A DNA stretch of 64,000 nucleotides from UBA6055 sp965203755 (GTDB lineage: Bacteria > Chloroflexota > Anaerolineae > Aggregatilineales > Phototrophicaceae): NCBI GenBank assembly GCA_965203755.1, contig OZ241910.1, positions 496,001 through 560,000 on the forward strand. Reading direction: 5' to 3'. The notes under the pieces were generated by a model that had not been told where the DNA came from, did not search any database, and saw only the letters and a list, made by a program, of their open reading frames with translations. Position numbers and translations under genes: made by a program. Shown here piece by piece: positions 33,636 to 41,959 of the stretch; position 1 is the first letter of the stretch; each line of letters opens with the position of its first letter.

Positions 33636-34560
33636 GCCGGCGCTCGTTATTGTTCTGGGACCCACTGGGGTCGGCAAAACAAGCCTTGCCATTGAGCTTG
33701 CCCAGCGGCTCAACGGAGAAATCATCGGCGCCGACAGCCGCCAGGTCTACCGCTATATGGACATCGGCACCGCCAAGCCGACCGCGGCGCAGCGAGCGCG
33801 AATCTCGCATCATCTGATTGACTTTGTCGAGCCCGACTGCCAGTTAAGCCTGGCTGAATATCAAGACCGCGCCTTTCAAACTATTCACGCGCTGCACGCG
33901 GGCGGCAAACTGCCGTTTTTGGTCGGCGGCAGCGGTCAATACATCACCGCGGTGGAAGCCGGCTGGTCAATTCCGCGCGTGCCGCCGGATTTTGACCTGC
34001 GCGCCGAACTCGAAGCCTATGCCGCATCGCATTCGGCGCCGGCCCTGCATGACCGGCTGCGGCGGGTGGATTCAATCTCGGCTGATCGAATCCATCCCAA
34101 CAACCTCCGTCGGGTGATACGGGCGCTGGAGGTTCACATCCTGACTGGCAAAGCCATCAGCGAACTGCAAGAAAAAAAGCCGCCGCCCTGGCGCATGTTC
34201 ACCATCGGCTTGCGGCTTGACCGCGCCATCCTCTATCCGCGGGTGGACAAGCGCGTAGATGACATGATTGCGGCTGGCTTTGTCGCCGAAGTGCAGGCTT
34301 TGCTTGACATGGGATACGGGCGCGGTTTGCCTTCTATGAGCGGTCTCGGTTATCTTGAAATGGCGGAGCATCTGCTGGACGGCGCGCCGCTTGACGAAGC
34401 CATCCAAAAAACCAAATTCAGCACGCATGAGTTCATTCGCCGTCAGGATGTCTGGTTTCGCGGCCACGATTATGGCATTATGTGGCACAATGTCGAAGCC
34501 GAGCCGCTGGAAACGATTGAGAAAACACTGCGAGCCTGGCTGCAAGGAAGAGCCTTGTGA
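33625..34560 (+). CDS. miaA: tRNA dimethylallyltransferase
   Basis: MiaA adds a dimethylallyl group to A37 of tRNAs reading codons that start with U. The 311-residue protein has the P-loop GPTGVGKTS (12-20), DSRQVYRYMDIGTAKP, SHHLIDFVEPD, PFLVGGSGQYI and SGLGYLEM. I chose the TTG at 33625, with GGAGG 6 bases upstream. The ATG at 33610 would place that ribosome site inside the gene. The start lies inside the end of yraN, and the end overlaps the next gene by four bases (GTGA). Confidence 0.94.
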   Translation: MTGKPALVIVLGPTGVGKTSLAIELAQRLNGEIIGADSRQVYRYMDIGTAKPTAAQRARISHHLIDFVEPDCQLSLAEYQDRAFQTIHALHAGGKLPFLVGGSGQYITAVEAGWSIPRVPPDFDLRAELEAYAASHSAPALHDRLRRVDSISADRIHPNNLRRVIRALEVHILTGKAISELQEKKPPPWRMFTIGLRLDRAILYPRVDKRVDDMIAAGFVAEVQALLDMGYGRGLPSMSGLGYLEMAEHLLDGAPLDEAIQKTKFSTHEFIRRQDVWFRGHDYGIMWHNVEAEPLETIEKTLRAWLQGRAL

Positions 34561-35240
34561 CCCGCCTGACGCAGCCCGACCGCAGCAGTCCCAACGCCGC
34601 TATCGGCATCATCCTGCTGATTGTGCTGGGTGTGTTTGCGGCGCCCAATCTGATGCCGAAATTTGTCGCCGACCTTTCGCCTTATCTCTTCGCCGGTATG
34701 CCTTGCAGCCGCCTGCGAACCGCAAGAGACCTGGCAGCGCATCAATCGATCATTGGCCGCGCGGTGCAAGACCCCTTGACACTTGAAGTCGCTGTGACTG
34801 ACATTGACGCCGACGGAACCATCCTGATACGATTAACCGTCGCCAATTCGTCTTTGGGCGCGGTGCCGATTGTTTATCAGGAGGGCAATGTCGCGGTATC
34901 CGCCGATGATGACCAGACCTATGGCTTTGGCATTATCATTGACCCGGCGCCGAGCGCCGGTTTGCGTCCGCGGCAGAATGCCAATCCGACAAGCTACCAT
35001 GAGGCTGATATTCGTATACTTGGTCCGCGGCAAAAATGCGTTCATTCGCTTACCGTGACGGCATCGCCGCAGCTGATTTCCGCCGGCGGCGCCGTCCGCG
35101 CCTATTATCGCATGGCTGTCGCCGGGACGCATCCGCCGTCGAGCCAGGCGGCGCGTCTGATTTACGCTGACCAAGGCCTCGACATACTGACGGCAGGCGC
35201 GCTGTTTTCGGCGCCAGCCAAAATCAAACCGCGCCCATGA
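34557..35240 (+). CDS. Hypothetical membrane-anchored protein
   Basis: This 227-residue protein has a GTG start overlapping the miaA stop. One N-terminal membrane segment (about 15-33, AAIGIILLIVLGVFAAPNL) is followed by an extracytoplasmic domain of alternating beta-strand character, resembling DUF4352-like folds in general style only. There are two Cys (near residues 49 and 160) that could pair. No family is recognised. Position between miaA and moaC suggests co-transcription rather than a shared function. Confidence 0.65.
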   Translation: MTRLTQPDRSSPNAAIGIILLIVLGVFAAPNLMPKFVADLSPYLFAGMPCSRLRTARDLAAHQSIIGRAVQDPLTLEVAVTDIDADGTILIRLTVANSSLGAVPIVYQEGNVAVSADDDQTYGFGIIIDPAPSAGLRPRQNANPTSYHEADIRILGPRQKCVHSLTVTASPQLISAGGAVRAYYRMAVAGTHPPSSQAARLIYADQGLDILTAGALFSAPAKIKPRP

Positions 35241-35292
35241 CAAATCGGGGGTTTCAATACAATGATTGTCTGGTAAAATAATGGGAAATCAA

Positions 35293-35778
35293 ATGACAGC
35301 CAAAAGCAAGCTCACACATTTGGATGACCGCGGCCGCGTCAGTATGGTTGATGTTGGCGCCAAGCCCGACAGCGAACGGGTGGCTGTCGCTGGCGGCCGG
35401 GTGCTGATGCAGCCGGCGACGGTTCGGTTGATCCGCGCTGGTCAGGTCAAGAAAGGCGATGCGCTTGCTGTGGCTCGCATCGCCGGCATAATGGCTGCCA
35501 AGCGCGCCGCCGAGCTTATCCCCCTGTGTCATCCGATTGCCATCAACAGCATCGAGCTTGATTTGACTATCGACGAAGCGAAGCACGCGGTTGACATTGT
35601 GGCGACGGTCAAAACCAGGGGCAAGACCGGCGTCGAAATGGAAGCCCTGACGGCCGTCGCGACCGCCGCCCTGACCATCTATGATATGGCGAAGGCGGTA
35701 GACCGGGAAATGCGGCTGTCCGATATACGGCTGCTCGAAAAGCGGGGCGGCCTGCGTGGCGATTATACCGCCGAATAG
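35293..35778 (+). CDS. moaC: Cyclic pyranopterin monophosphate synthase
   Basis: MoaC makes cyclic pyranopterin monophosphate in molybdenum cofactor synthesis. The 161-residue product shows KLTHLDDRGRVSMVDV, GIMAAKRAAELIPLCHPI, and the C-terminal EMEALTAVATAALTIYDM, with the catalytic Lys and His segments of the family. The ATG at 35293 has GGGAA 5 bases upstream. Earlier in-frame codons (TTG 35266, ATG 35281) are less likely. It sits next to the moaDE fusion; moaA is not in the window. Confidence 0.95.
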   Translation: MTAKSKLTHLDDRGRVSMVDVGAKPDSERVAVAGGRVLMQPATVRLIRAGQVKKGDALAVARIAGIMAAKRAAELIPLCHPIAINSIELDLTIDEAKHAVDIVATVKTRGKTGVEMEALTAVATAALTIYDMAKAVDREMRLSDIRLLEKRGGLRGDYTAE

Positions 35779-35786
35779 AGGATATC

Positions 35787-36512
35787 ATGCGAATCACGGC
35801 GCTTTTTTTCGCAGCCCTGCGCGATATCATCGGTGAAAAGCGACTGACCATCGAAATGCCAGCCGCCTCCAGCACCGTAGCGCAATTACGGCAGGAACTC
35901 ATCAATCGCTATCCGGCCGCGGGCGACCATCTCAAAATTGCGCTGGCGGCTGTCAATGAAGAATTCGCCTTTGACCAGGACGCCATCCATGAGGGCGACG
36001 AGATTGCGTTTTTCCCGCCGGTGAGCGGCGGTGAAACGTCAAAACGCCCGGAGATCTTTCGTCTGCCCGATGCGCCGATTGACCATGACGAGATCGTCGC
36101 CGCGGTGACGACTGCCAAAACCGGCGCGGTTTGTCTGTTCACCGGCATCGTTCGCGGTCAAACTGACAAAGACGGGCACCTCCCCCAGACCGAGCGTCTG
36201 ACCTACGAGGCTTACCAGCCCATGGCCATCGCCAAGATGAAACAGGTGGCGCAGGAAATCCGCGCGCAGTGGGACAAAATCGAGGGCATCGCCATCATCC
36301 AGCGAATCGGCACGCTTGAGGTCGGGCACAACACCGTATTAATCGCCTGTTCTTCGCCGCATCGGGACGACGGCTGCTTTGAGGCTGCCCGTTATGGAAT
36401 CGACCGCTTGAAGGAAATCGTGCCGGTCTGGAAAAAAGAAATCGGGCTGAATGGCGAAGCCTGGATTGAAGGCGGCTATCGCCCCACAGCGCCGGACAAG
36501 AGCGATTCATAA
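35787..36512 (+). CDS. MoaD-MoaE fusion, molybdopterin synthase
   Basis: One 241-residue protein joins both subunits of molybdopterin synthase. Residues 1-82 are MoaD, a ubiquitin-like sulfur carrier ending in PPVSGG. Residues about 86-235 are MoaE, with FTGIVRG, LTYEAYQPMA and VPVWKKE, which carries the catalytic Lys. MoaD must expose its Gly-Gly as a C-terminal thiocarboxylate, yet here G81-G82 are internal. A similar fusion, MoaX of Mycobacterium tuberculosis, is cleaved after this Gly pair (established knowledge), so cleavage is expected here. It follows moaC by 8 bases. Confidence 0.93.
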   Translation: MRITALFFAALRDIIGEKRLTIEMPAASSTVAQLRQELINRYPAAGDHLKIALAAVNEEFAFDQDAIHEGDEIAFFPPVSGGETSKRPEIFRLPDAPIDHDEIVAAVTTAKTGAVCLFTGIVRGQTDKDGHLPQTERLTYEAYQPMAIAKMKQVAQEIRAQWDKIEGIAIIQRIGTLEVGHNTVLIACSSPHRDDGCFEAARYGIDRLKEIVPVWKKEIGLNGEAWIEGGYRPTAPDKSDS

Positions 36513-36621
36513 GCTGGAATTCCACCCCAAGCTGTGGTACAAAATAACGTAATGGTTTGCACACGCCGACCGAAACTTGGCATGGCTGGCGGCAGCGCAT
36601 CCTTAGCATTCAAGCGATTCA

Positions 36622-37407
36622 ATGACTCAAGCAACCAACGCAAAACCGGCATACGAAGATATCCTCGGCGTGAAATTCCATAACCGCGACCTGCTGACTC
36701 AGGCGCTGACCCATCGTTCCTTTGTCAACGAATATGACGGCGACCAGGCGATACTGGATAACGAGCGGCTGGAGTTTCTGGGCGATGCTATTCTTGATGT
36801 CGTCGTTGCCGATATGCTTTACCACCAATACCCCGATGCTGCCGAAGGCGCATTGACGCAGCTTCGCGCCGCCCTGGTGAAAACAGAATCACTGGCTCGC
36901 ATCGGCGCCAGCTTTAATCTGGGTGAATATATGCGAATAGGCCACGGCGAGGAAAACACCGGCGGGCGCGAACGTGTGACCATCCTTTGCCAGGGGTTTG
37001 AAGCCGTGATTGGCGCTATGTACCTCGACCGCGGCATGAAAGCCGTTGCCGACTTTGTGATGCCCAGCCTGCTCGAATCGCTTGAATACATTATCGAAAA
37101 CAACCTGCATATTGATGCCCGCAGTGAATTGCAAGAATGGATTCAAGCAGAGCTAAGCGTTGCGCCAAGCTATTACGTGGTCGGCGAAGCCGGGCCAGAC
37201 CATGCCAAGGAGTTTCAGGTTGAAGTCGCCCTTGGCGATCATATCATCGGCGCTGGAATGGGCAGCAGCAAACGTTCGGCAGCCCAGGAAGCCGCCCGAG
37301 TCGCCTTGCAGCGCCTTGAACAGGAGGGCTTGCCCGATTCCATTGAATTGACAAGGGTTGAAATCACAGCTGCGGTCAGTAATGAAGCGCCGGCCGCCGA
37401 AGGCTAG
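36622..37407 (+). CDS. rnc: Ribonuclease III
   Basis: This double-strand-specific RNase processes rRNA precursors and structured RNAs. The 261-residue protein has the RNase III signature NERLEFLGDAILD (47-59), with catalytic acidic residues E51 and D55, and further Asp/Glu residues in QGFEAVIGAMYLD. A double-stranded-RNA-binding domain spans about 168-240. A tail of some 20 residues follows the dsRBD. It is the last gene of the plus-strand run starting at yraN, and ends 14 bases from the convergent helicase gene. Confidence 0.96.
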   Translation: MTQATNAKPAYEDILGVKFHNRDLLTQALTHRSFVNEYDGDQAILDNERLEFLGDAILDVVVADMLYHQYPDAAEGALTQLRAALVKTESLARIGASFNLGEYMRIGHGEENTGGRERVTILCQGFEAVIGAMYLDRGMKAVADFVMPSLLESLEYIIENNLHIDARSELQEWIQAELSVAPSYYVVGEAGPDHAKEFQVEVALGDHIIGAGMGSSKRSAAQEAARVALQRLEQEGLPDSIELTRVEITAAVSNEAPAAEG

Positions 37408-37420
37408 GCAGTACGGCAAA

Positions 37421-39511
37421 TCAATTCCGTCTGCCAAAAAAACAGCTGTTGCAGATGCGATAGCGATAACGCGAGGGCAAAACTCGGCCGCAAACTGAAC
37501 AGCGCCGAGCCGTATCCAGTTGCCTTAGCAGCGCCTCATCAATAGACAAAGACCATTCGCGCCGTTCCTCGCGCACCTGTTGATGCGCTTCGCAATATCT
37601 GGCAAATTCCTTGCGGCGCGAAAGCCACAGATAAATATCGGCACAGGCAATCGACAGTTCGGCTGCTTCCAGGTCGGTGGAATCCGCAATCGGCGCGACA
37701 GCCTGCGGCGGCAGCGGAATTTGATAGCCTTCCAAAATCATCGTGGCGCAGTCCAGCCAATAGAGACGGGTGCGTTTGCGGGCTGGCGCATTGACCAGCT
37801 GCAAGGCGCTCGCCAAACCCAGCCGCTCGATCTCTTCATCGGACAGCATCTTCGCCAGTTCGACTCTTTCGGTCAGATCTGCGGTGGTGATGACTTTACG
37901 CAGCTCCGGCGGAATCGACTCCAGCGCCGCCCACTGCGTCAGCTGCTCGGCCAGATTGCCGGGAATCAGCTTCAAATCATCGACGGTCGGCGCCACGCGG
38001 GCATAGGCCAAGGTCGCCGGCCTTTGAACGTACAACTGCCGTATCGCTTGCAGCTGATGCTTGTTGGTAGAGGTAATCAGCCCGGCTTTCGACAGACCAT
38101 AACGGCCGGCGCGCCCCCCGATTTGATGAACCTCGCTGGGATAAAGCGGGCGCACTTCTCTGCCATCAAACTTTTCAATCTCATAAAAACAAACCACATC
38201 GGCCGGCAGGTTCAGGCCCATGCCGACCGCATCGGTCGCAACGCAGATTTCCGTTTCGCCGTTGGCAAACCGATCCGCCTGCCGCCGTCTGACTTCGGGC
38301 GGCAAACTCCCATAGACAACGGAAACCCGGCGTCCCAGCCGTTCCAGCTTGGTCTTCAAGTCAAGCACGCCTTGGCGCGTAAAAGCCACCAGAATCGTAT
38401 AGGGCGGCAAAGACTCTAACGTATAATGCCTTTCCGCCATTTTTATTGGAGCCAGCCGTTGGTGTTCGACCACTTGATAAGGGATTTCGGCCGCCGCCGA
38501 GAGGACTTCCATCAGGGTTTGCGCCGGCGGCGGACCAATAATGTGCATCTCTGGCGCCGCCGACTCCATCATCGCCCGCGTCCAAGCCCAGCCGCGGTCG
38601 GCATCCGCCAGCATCTGGGCTTCATCAATAATCACACAGGCGCCGCTGTCCAGCGCATTAAACATCTCAATGGTGGCGGCGGTGATTTTCGCGCCCGCCG
38701 TCGGAATGTATTCTTCGCCGGTCAGCAGGCTGCAAGCGACGCCTTCATCGTTCAGTCGGTCATAGATTTCGTATGCCAGCAGCCTTAATGGCGCCAGATA
38801 CCACCCGGAACCCGCCCTTTTAAGCGCCTGCAAGGCATCATGGGTTTTGCCGCTGTTCGGCTCGCCAATGTGCAGGAAAATCTCCTGCTGCTCGCGGTAG
38901 GGATAACGCCACTTGGGGAAGGCATCAATCAGACGGCGCCGCAATCGAGTCCGCGCTTCGCGGCGTCTGCGCCGCTGCGTCCGCTTGCCGCGCCGCGGTT
39001 TGCCTTGGCTTTGATGCCGGTCGTCCAGCAGTTGAGCATATTCGTCAAAAGTTTCGGGCAGGTCCCACAATCCGCGCACATCGCGCCAGATAATATGCCG
39101 CGACTTTATGCCGGCCTGCCGCAGACGCCGGTTCAGAGCCTCGCTGTTGATATGAAGCACCGTCCTTAAATCTTTTGGGCGCAGACGCTCATAGCCGGCG
39201 ATCATTTCGCGCATATCCGGGTCATCCGCGGTGGGTCGAAAGGTGTACACCGGAAAACGCAAGCTCCCTTTCGGATCGCGAAAGCTGTCCAAAGCCAACT
39301 CTTTCGCTGCCTGGCGCAGCGCCGTCGGCCTGACCCCGACGATATGCGCCGCCTTTTTAATCGTATAGCTGCGGGCCGCAACCTGCCGCTCAATCGAATC
39401 AGCGGCGCTGGGGTCAAACTCAATGTCCTCGCGCACCGCGCTGCCGCACAAATCCAATACGCGCGCCCAAGTCTCATCATCAATCAAAGTGTCTTGCCGC
39501 TCTTTATCCAT
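37421..39511 (-). CDS. SUV3-type superfamily 2 RNA helicase with N-terminal helix-turn-helix-like region and C-terminal zinc ribbon
   Basis: The 696-residue protein has a helicase core like SUV3, the mitochondrial degradosome helicase: Walker A EPNSGKTH (about 217-224), DEAQ (296-299), SLPPEVRRRQ, and the motif VI region HQIGGRAGRYG. Upstream are two predicted HTH-like segments (TIKKAAHIVGVRPTALRQAA and a second near RTVLHINSEALNRRL), then a very basic stretch (RGKRTQRRRRREAR). The C-terminus has a four-Cys zinc ribbon, C671/C674 and C687/C690. The ATG at 39511 follows TGGAG; the frame is open to 39658. It lies 61 bases after the HNH gene, likely in one operon. RNA turnover or a DNA-linked role are both possible. 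Confidence 0.8.
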   Translation of the reverse strand: MDKERQDTLIDDETWARVLDLCGSAVREDIEFDPSAADSIERQVAARSYTIKKAAHIVGVRPTALRQAAKELALDSFRDPKGSLRFPVYTFRPTADDPDMREMIAGYERLRPKDLRTVLHINSEALNRRLRQAGIKSRHIIWRDVRGLWDLPETFDEYAQLLDDRHQSQGKPRRGKRTQRRRRREARTRLRRRLIDAFPKWRYPYREQQEIFLHIGEPNSGKTHDALQALKRAGSGWYLAPLRLLAYEIYDRLNDEGVACSLLTGEEYIPTAGAKITAATIEMFNALDSGACVIIDEAQMLADADRGWAWTRAMMESAAPEMHIIGPPPAQTLMEVLSAAAEIPYQVVEHQRLAPIKMAERHYTLESLPPYTILVAFTRQGVLDLKTKLERLGRRVSVVYGSLPPEVRRRQADRFANGETEICVATDAVGMGLNLPADVVCFYEIEKFDGREVRPLYPSEVHQIGGRAGRYGLSKAGLITSTNKHQLQAIRQLYVQRPATLAYARVAPTVDDLKLIPGNLAEQLTQWAALESIPPELRKVITTADLTERVELAKMLSDEEIERLGLASALQLVNAPARKRTRLYWLDCATMILEGYQIPLPPQAVAPIADSTDLEAAELSIACADIYLWLSRRKEFARYCEAHQQVREERREWSLSIDEALLRQLDTARRCSVCGRVLPSRYRYRICNSCFFGRRN

Positions 39512-39572
39512 AGCTTGCTCCACAGATGATTCCCATGACTTATTCTGTTCATGCTGTCCAATCGGCACAGCT

Positions 39573-40058
39573 TCATCCCGACCACGTATAAGGAGGAACA
39601 GACGGCGCATCCTCATCGATATCAATTCGAGTTTCGTATATCGTGGAATCGGTTTCAAACAGCGGCATCTGTTTGGCAGGTTGGATGTGATGCCATTTCA
39701 GAATCGCATCCACCAAAGCTGTTTTCCCCCCGGTCTCATTATAGATTTCAGCCGCAAACCGCGCTGGATGTTTCTGTGATTTGCGCCGATTGCAGTTCGG
39801 GCAGGCAACTACCAAGTTGCGGGGCGCATTAAGCCCTTGCTGGTTCAAACTGACGACATGATCCAATTCAAACAAGTTATTCACCAGACGAAGGCCGCAC
39901 CATTCGCAGCGCCCGCCGGATTCCAGAATGCGGTCCCGCAGCAAAACAGCCGTCAATCTGCCGGGCGCGCCGGCGCGCTTGGCGCGCGCATTCAATGCCG
40001 CGGCATAGCGTTCAAGCTCCCGTAGATCGAGACGGTCTTGATAAATCATGCCAATCAT
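39573..40058 (-). CDS. HNH endonuclease
   Basis: This 161-residue protein has a classic HNH (McrA-like) core. C51/C54 (CEWC) and C86/C89 (CPNC) bind structural zinc. The LDHVVSLNQQG segment holds the catalytic D66-H67, and the last motif is NLVVACPNCNRRK with N90. Both termini beyond the core are short and unfamiliar. It lies upstream of the SUV3-type helicase on the same strand. The target is unknown; it could be a free-standing DNA nuclease, a mobile-intron-like relic or part of a defence pair. An internal ATG at 40049 is an alternative start. Confidence 0.85.
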   Translation of the reverse strand: MIGMIYQDRLDLRELERYAAALNARAKRAGAPGRLTAVLLRDRILESGGRCEWCGLRLVNNLFELDHVVSLNQQGLNAPRNLVVACPNCNRRKSQKHPARFAAEIYNETGGKTALVDAILKWHHIQPAKQMPLFETDSTIYETRIDIDEDAPSVPPYTWSG

Positions 40059-40150
40059 TCAGCCCATCAATTGTCCAGCCGAAAGCCATGATGGTTTATT
40101 ATACAGCATTATTGTTATCATCGCGACCTGTTCCTGCCGCCAGGTCAGTG

Positions 40151-40156
40151 TATAAT
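40151..40156 (+). promoter_or_regulatory. -10 box of ftsY
   Basis: A perfect TATAAT lies about 40 bases before the TTG start of ftsY. No clear -35 box is seen at normal spacing. Confidence 0.5.
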
Positions 40157-40196
40157 AGTGGTTTGTCAGCCCGACCAATACACAGGAGAAAGCATC

Positions 40197-41108
40197 TTGG
40201 GCATCTTCCGCCGTGGCTTGTCAAAGACCCGCGCGTCCTTCTTCGGTCGCATCTCGCAGCTACTGGGCAATACCGAAATCGACGAAGACACCTGGGACGA
40301 AATCGAAACCCTGCTCATCCAGGCTGACACCGGCTTCAATACCACAGTGAAGGTGATTGACAGTCTGCAAAAGCAAGTCCGCGCCGAAGGCATAACCAAA
40401 AGCGAACAGCTTCAAGCTGCGCTAAAAGAGACGCTCGCCGGTTTTCTGACCTTCCCGCCGGCGATGGACATCGCCGGGCGCGAGCTTTCTATCATACTGG
40501 TTGTCGGCGTGAATGGGTCGGGGAAGACAACATCCATCGCCAAGCTCGCTCATCGGCTCAAAAATCTATCTCGACGCAAGGTGATGATTGCGGCCGGCGA
40601 CACCTTCCGCGCCGCCGCCATTGAGCAGCTTCAAGCATGGGGAAAGCGCGTCGATGTGCCCGTGATTGCCAATCGCCCCGGTTCTGACCCCGGCGCCGTC
40701 GTCTATGATGCCACCGCCGCCGCCAAAGCCCGCGGATACGAAATTCTGATTATTGATACCGCCGGGCGCCTCCAGAACAATTACAACCTGATGCGCGAAT
40801 TGACTAAAATCAGTGAGGTTTCGGGCAAAGTGGTGCCAGACGCGCCTCACGAAGTTCTGCTGGTTCTGGATGGCACCACCGGGCAAAACGCTATCGAACA
40901 AGCCAAGAAATTCCAGGAAGCCGCCGGTGTCACCGGTGTCATTGTCACCAAGCTGGACAGCACAGCCAAAGGCGGTATGGTTTTCTCTATTTTTAACGAC
41001 CTGGAACTTCCGGTTCATTACCTTGGGCTTGGCGAAGGCATCCATGACCTAGTCCTGTTCACGCCTGAATTTTTTGTGGACAGCCTCTTCGACGATGAAG
41101 ACAATTAG
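40197..41108 (+). CDS. ftsY: Signal recognition particle receptor FtsY
   Basis: FtsY docks SRP-ribosome complexes at the membrane. The 303-residue protein has a short N domain and the SRP GTPase G domain: GVNGSGKTTS (from 104), DTFRAAAIEQL, DTAGRLQNNYNLM, TKLDSTAKGG, and GLGEGIHDL with the final F(D/E)-type helix. The acidic A domain of E. coli FtsY is absent, as in many bacteria. The start is TTG at 40197 with AGGAG 8 bases upstream. Upstream in-frame codons from 40158 overlap the promoter. Confidence 0.95.
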   Translation: MGIFRRGLSKTRASFFGRISQLLGNTEIDEDTWDEIETLLIQADTGFNTTVKVIDSLQKQVRAEGITKSEQLQAALKETLAGFLTFPPAMDIAGRELSIILVVGVNGSGKTTSIAKLAHRLKNLSRRKVMIAAGDTFRAAAIEQLQAWGKRVDVPVIANRPGSDPGAVVYDATAAAKARGYEILIIDTAGRLQNNYNLMRELTKISEVSGKVVPDAPHEVLLVLDGTTGQNAIEQAKKFQEAAGVTGVIVTKLDSTAKGGMVFSIFNDLELPVHYLGLGEGIHDLVLFTPEFFVDSLFDDEDN

Positions 41109-41126
41109 GCAGATGAGTTCTTAACT

Positions 41127-41915
41127 TTGAAGCAAATCACGAGCCTGCAAAACAGCAAGGTCAAGCTGGTCAAACGTCTGCGAAGCAAGCGCGGGCGGCA
41201 GCAGGAGCGGCGCTTTGTGATTGATTATGAACGCGACCTGCGCCGTGCTTTGAATCAAGGGCTTGAGCTTGATTTTCTGCTGCACTGTCCCCAAGTGGCT
41301 GGCGGCGTTTTTGTCGAGAGCCTGGAAGCAGTCGATATTTACCAAATCTCGCCGCAGATTTTGAATCAGCTTAGCTATCGGGAAAATTCAAGCGGAATCG
41401 CTGCCGTCTTGCAAAGCCCGGCTGCCAAAGGCTTGTCCGAGTTACAGGAGGCGGCCGTCGATCATGCCGCCCTGCTGGTCGCTTTGCAAAAACCGGGCAA
41501 CATCGGCGCGCTGCTGCGAACCGCCGACGCCAGCCGATTGGATGCAGTCATACTGGTCGATATCTCACTTGACCTATATAATCCGAACATTATCCGCAGC
41601 AGCACCGGTTCATGTTTTTTGGATAACATTTACCAGCTAGGCAGCGACGCAGCCATCTCTTACTGCCAGCGACAGGGTTTCCAGCTTGTCGCGGCGGATG
41701 CACAGGGCGGCGCCAGCCTTTATGACACGGATTTCCGGCAAAGGACCGCCATCGTGCTGGGAACAGAAGACCAAGGATTAAGCCCGGCATGGGAAGCAAA
41801 TTGCGACCAGTTGACGCGCATCCCCATGAACGGACGGCTGGCAGATTCGCTGAATGTCGCTGTGAGCGGCGCTATCTTCATGTACGAAGTCGTTCGTCAG
41901 CGTCATTTTAGCTAA
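41127..41915 (+). CDS. TrmH/SpoU-family RNA 2'-O-methyltransferase
   Basis: The 262-residue protein has the SPOUT knot signatures: QKPGNIGALLRTADA (motif 1), LGTEDQGLS (motif 2) and IPMNGRLADSLNVAVSG (motif 3). An N-terminal SpoU substrate-binding domain (KVKLVKRLRSKRGRQQERRF) precedes it. Members methylate a ribose in 23S rRNA or tRNA; this gene resembles the RlmB/TsnR-like group, and the exact site is unknown. It begins with TTG behind a weak ribosome site and lies 18 bases after ftsY, so translation may depend on coupling. Confidence 0.9.
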   Translation: MKQITSLQNSKVKLVKRLRSKRGRQQERRFVIDYERDLRRALNQGLELDFLLHCPQVAGGVFVESLEAVDIYQISPQILNQLSYRENSSGIAAVLQSPAAKGLSELQEAAVDHAALLVALQKPGNIGALLRTADASRLDAVILVDISLDLYNPNIIRSSTGSCFLDNIYQLGSDAAISYCQRQGFQLVAADAQGGASLYDTDFRQRTAIVLGTEDQGLSPAWEANCDQLTRIPMNGRLADSLNVAVSGAIFMYEVVRQRHFS

Positions 41916-41959
41916 ATCCATTGTTGCCCGGCGCAAGCGGGAAAGGCAAAATCGGGTCA

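Noticed and set aside
36622..39511. RNase III and the SUV3-type helicase as a degradosome operon
   Set aside because: The genes are convergent with 14 bases between stops, so they are not co-transcribed. Any link would be by function only.
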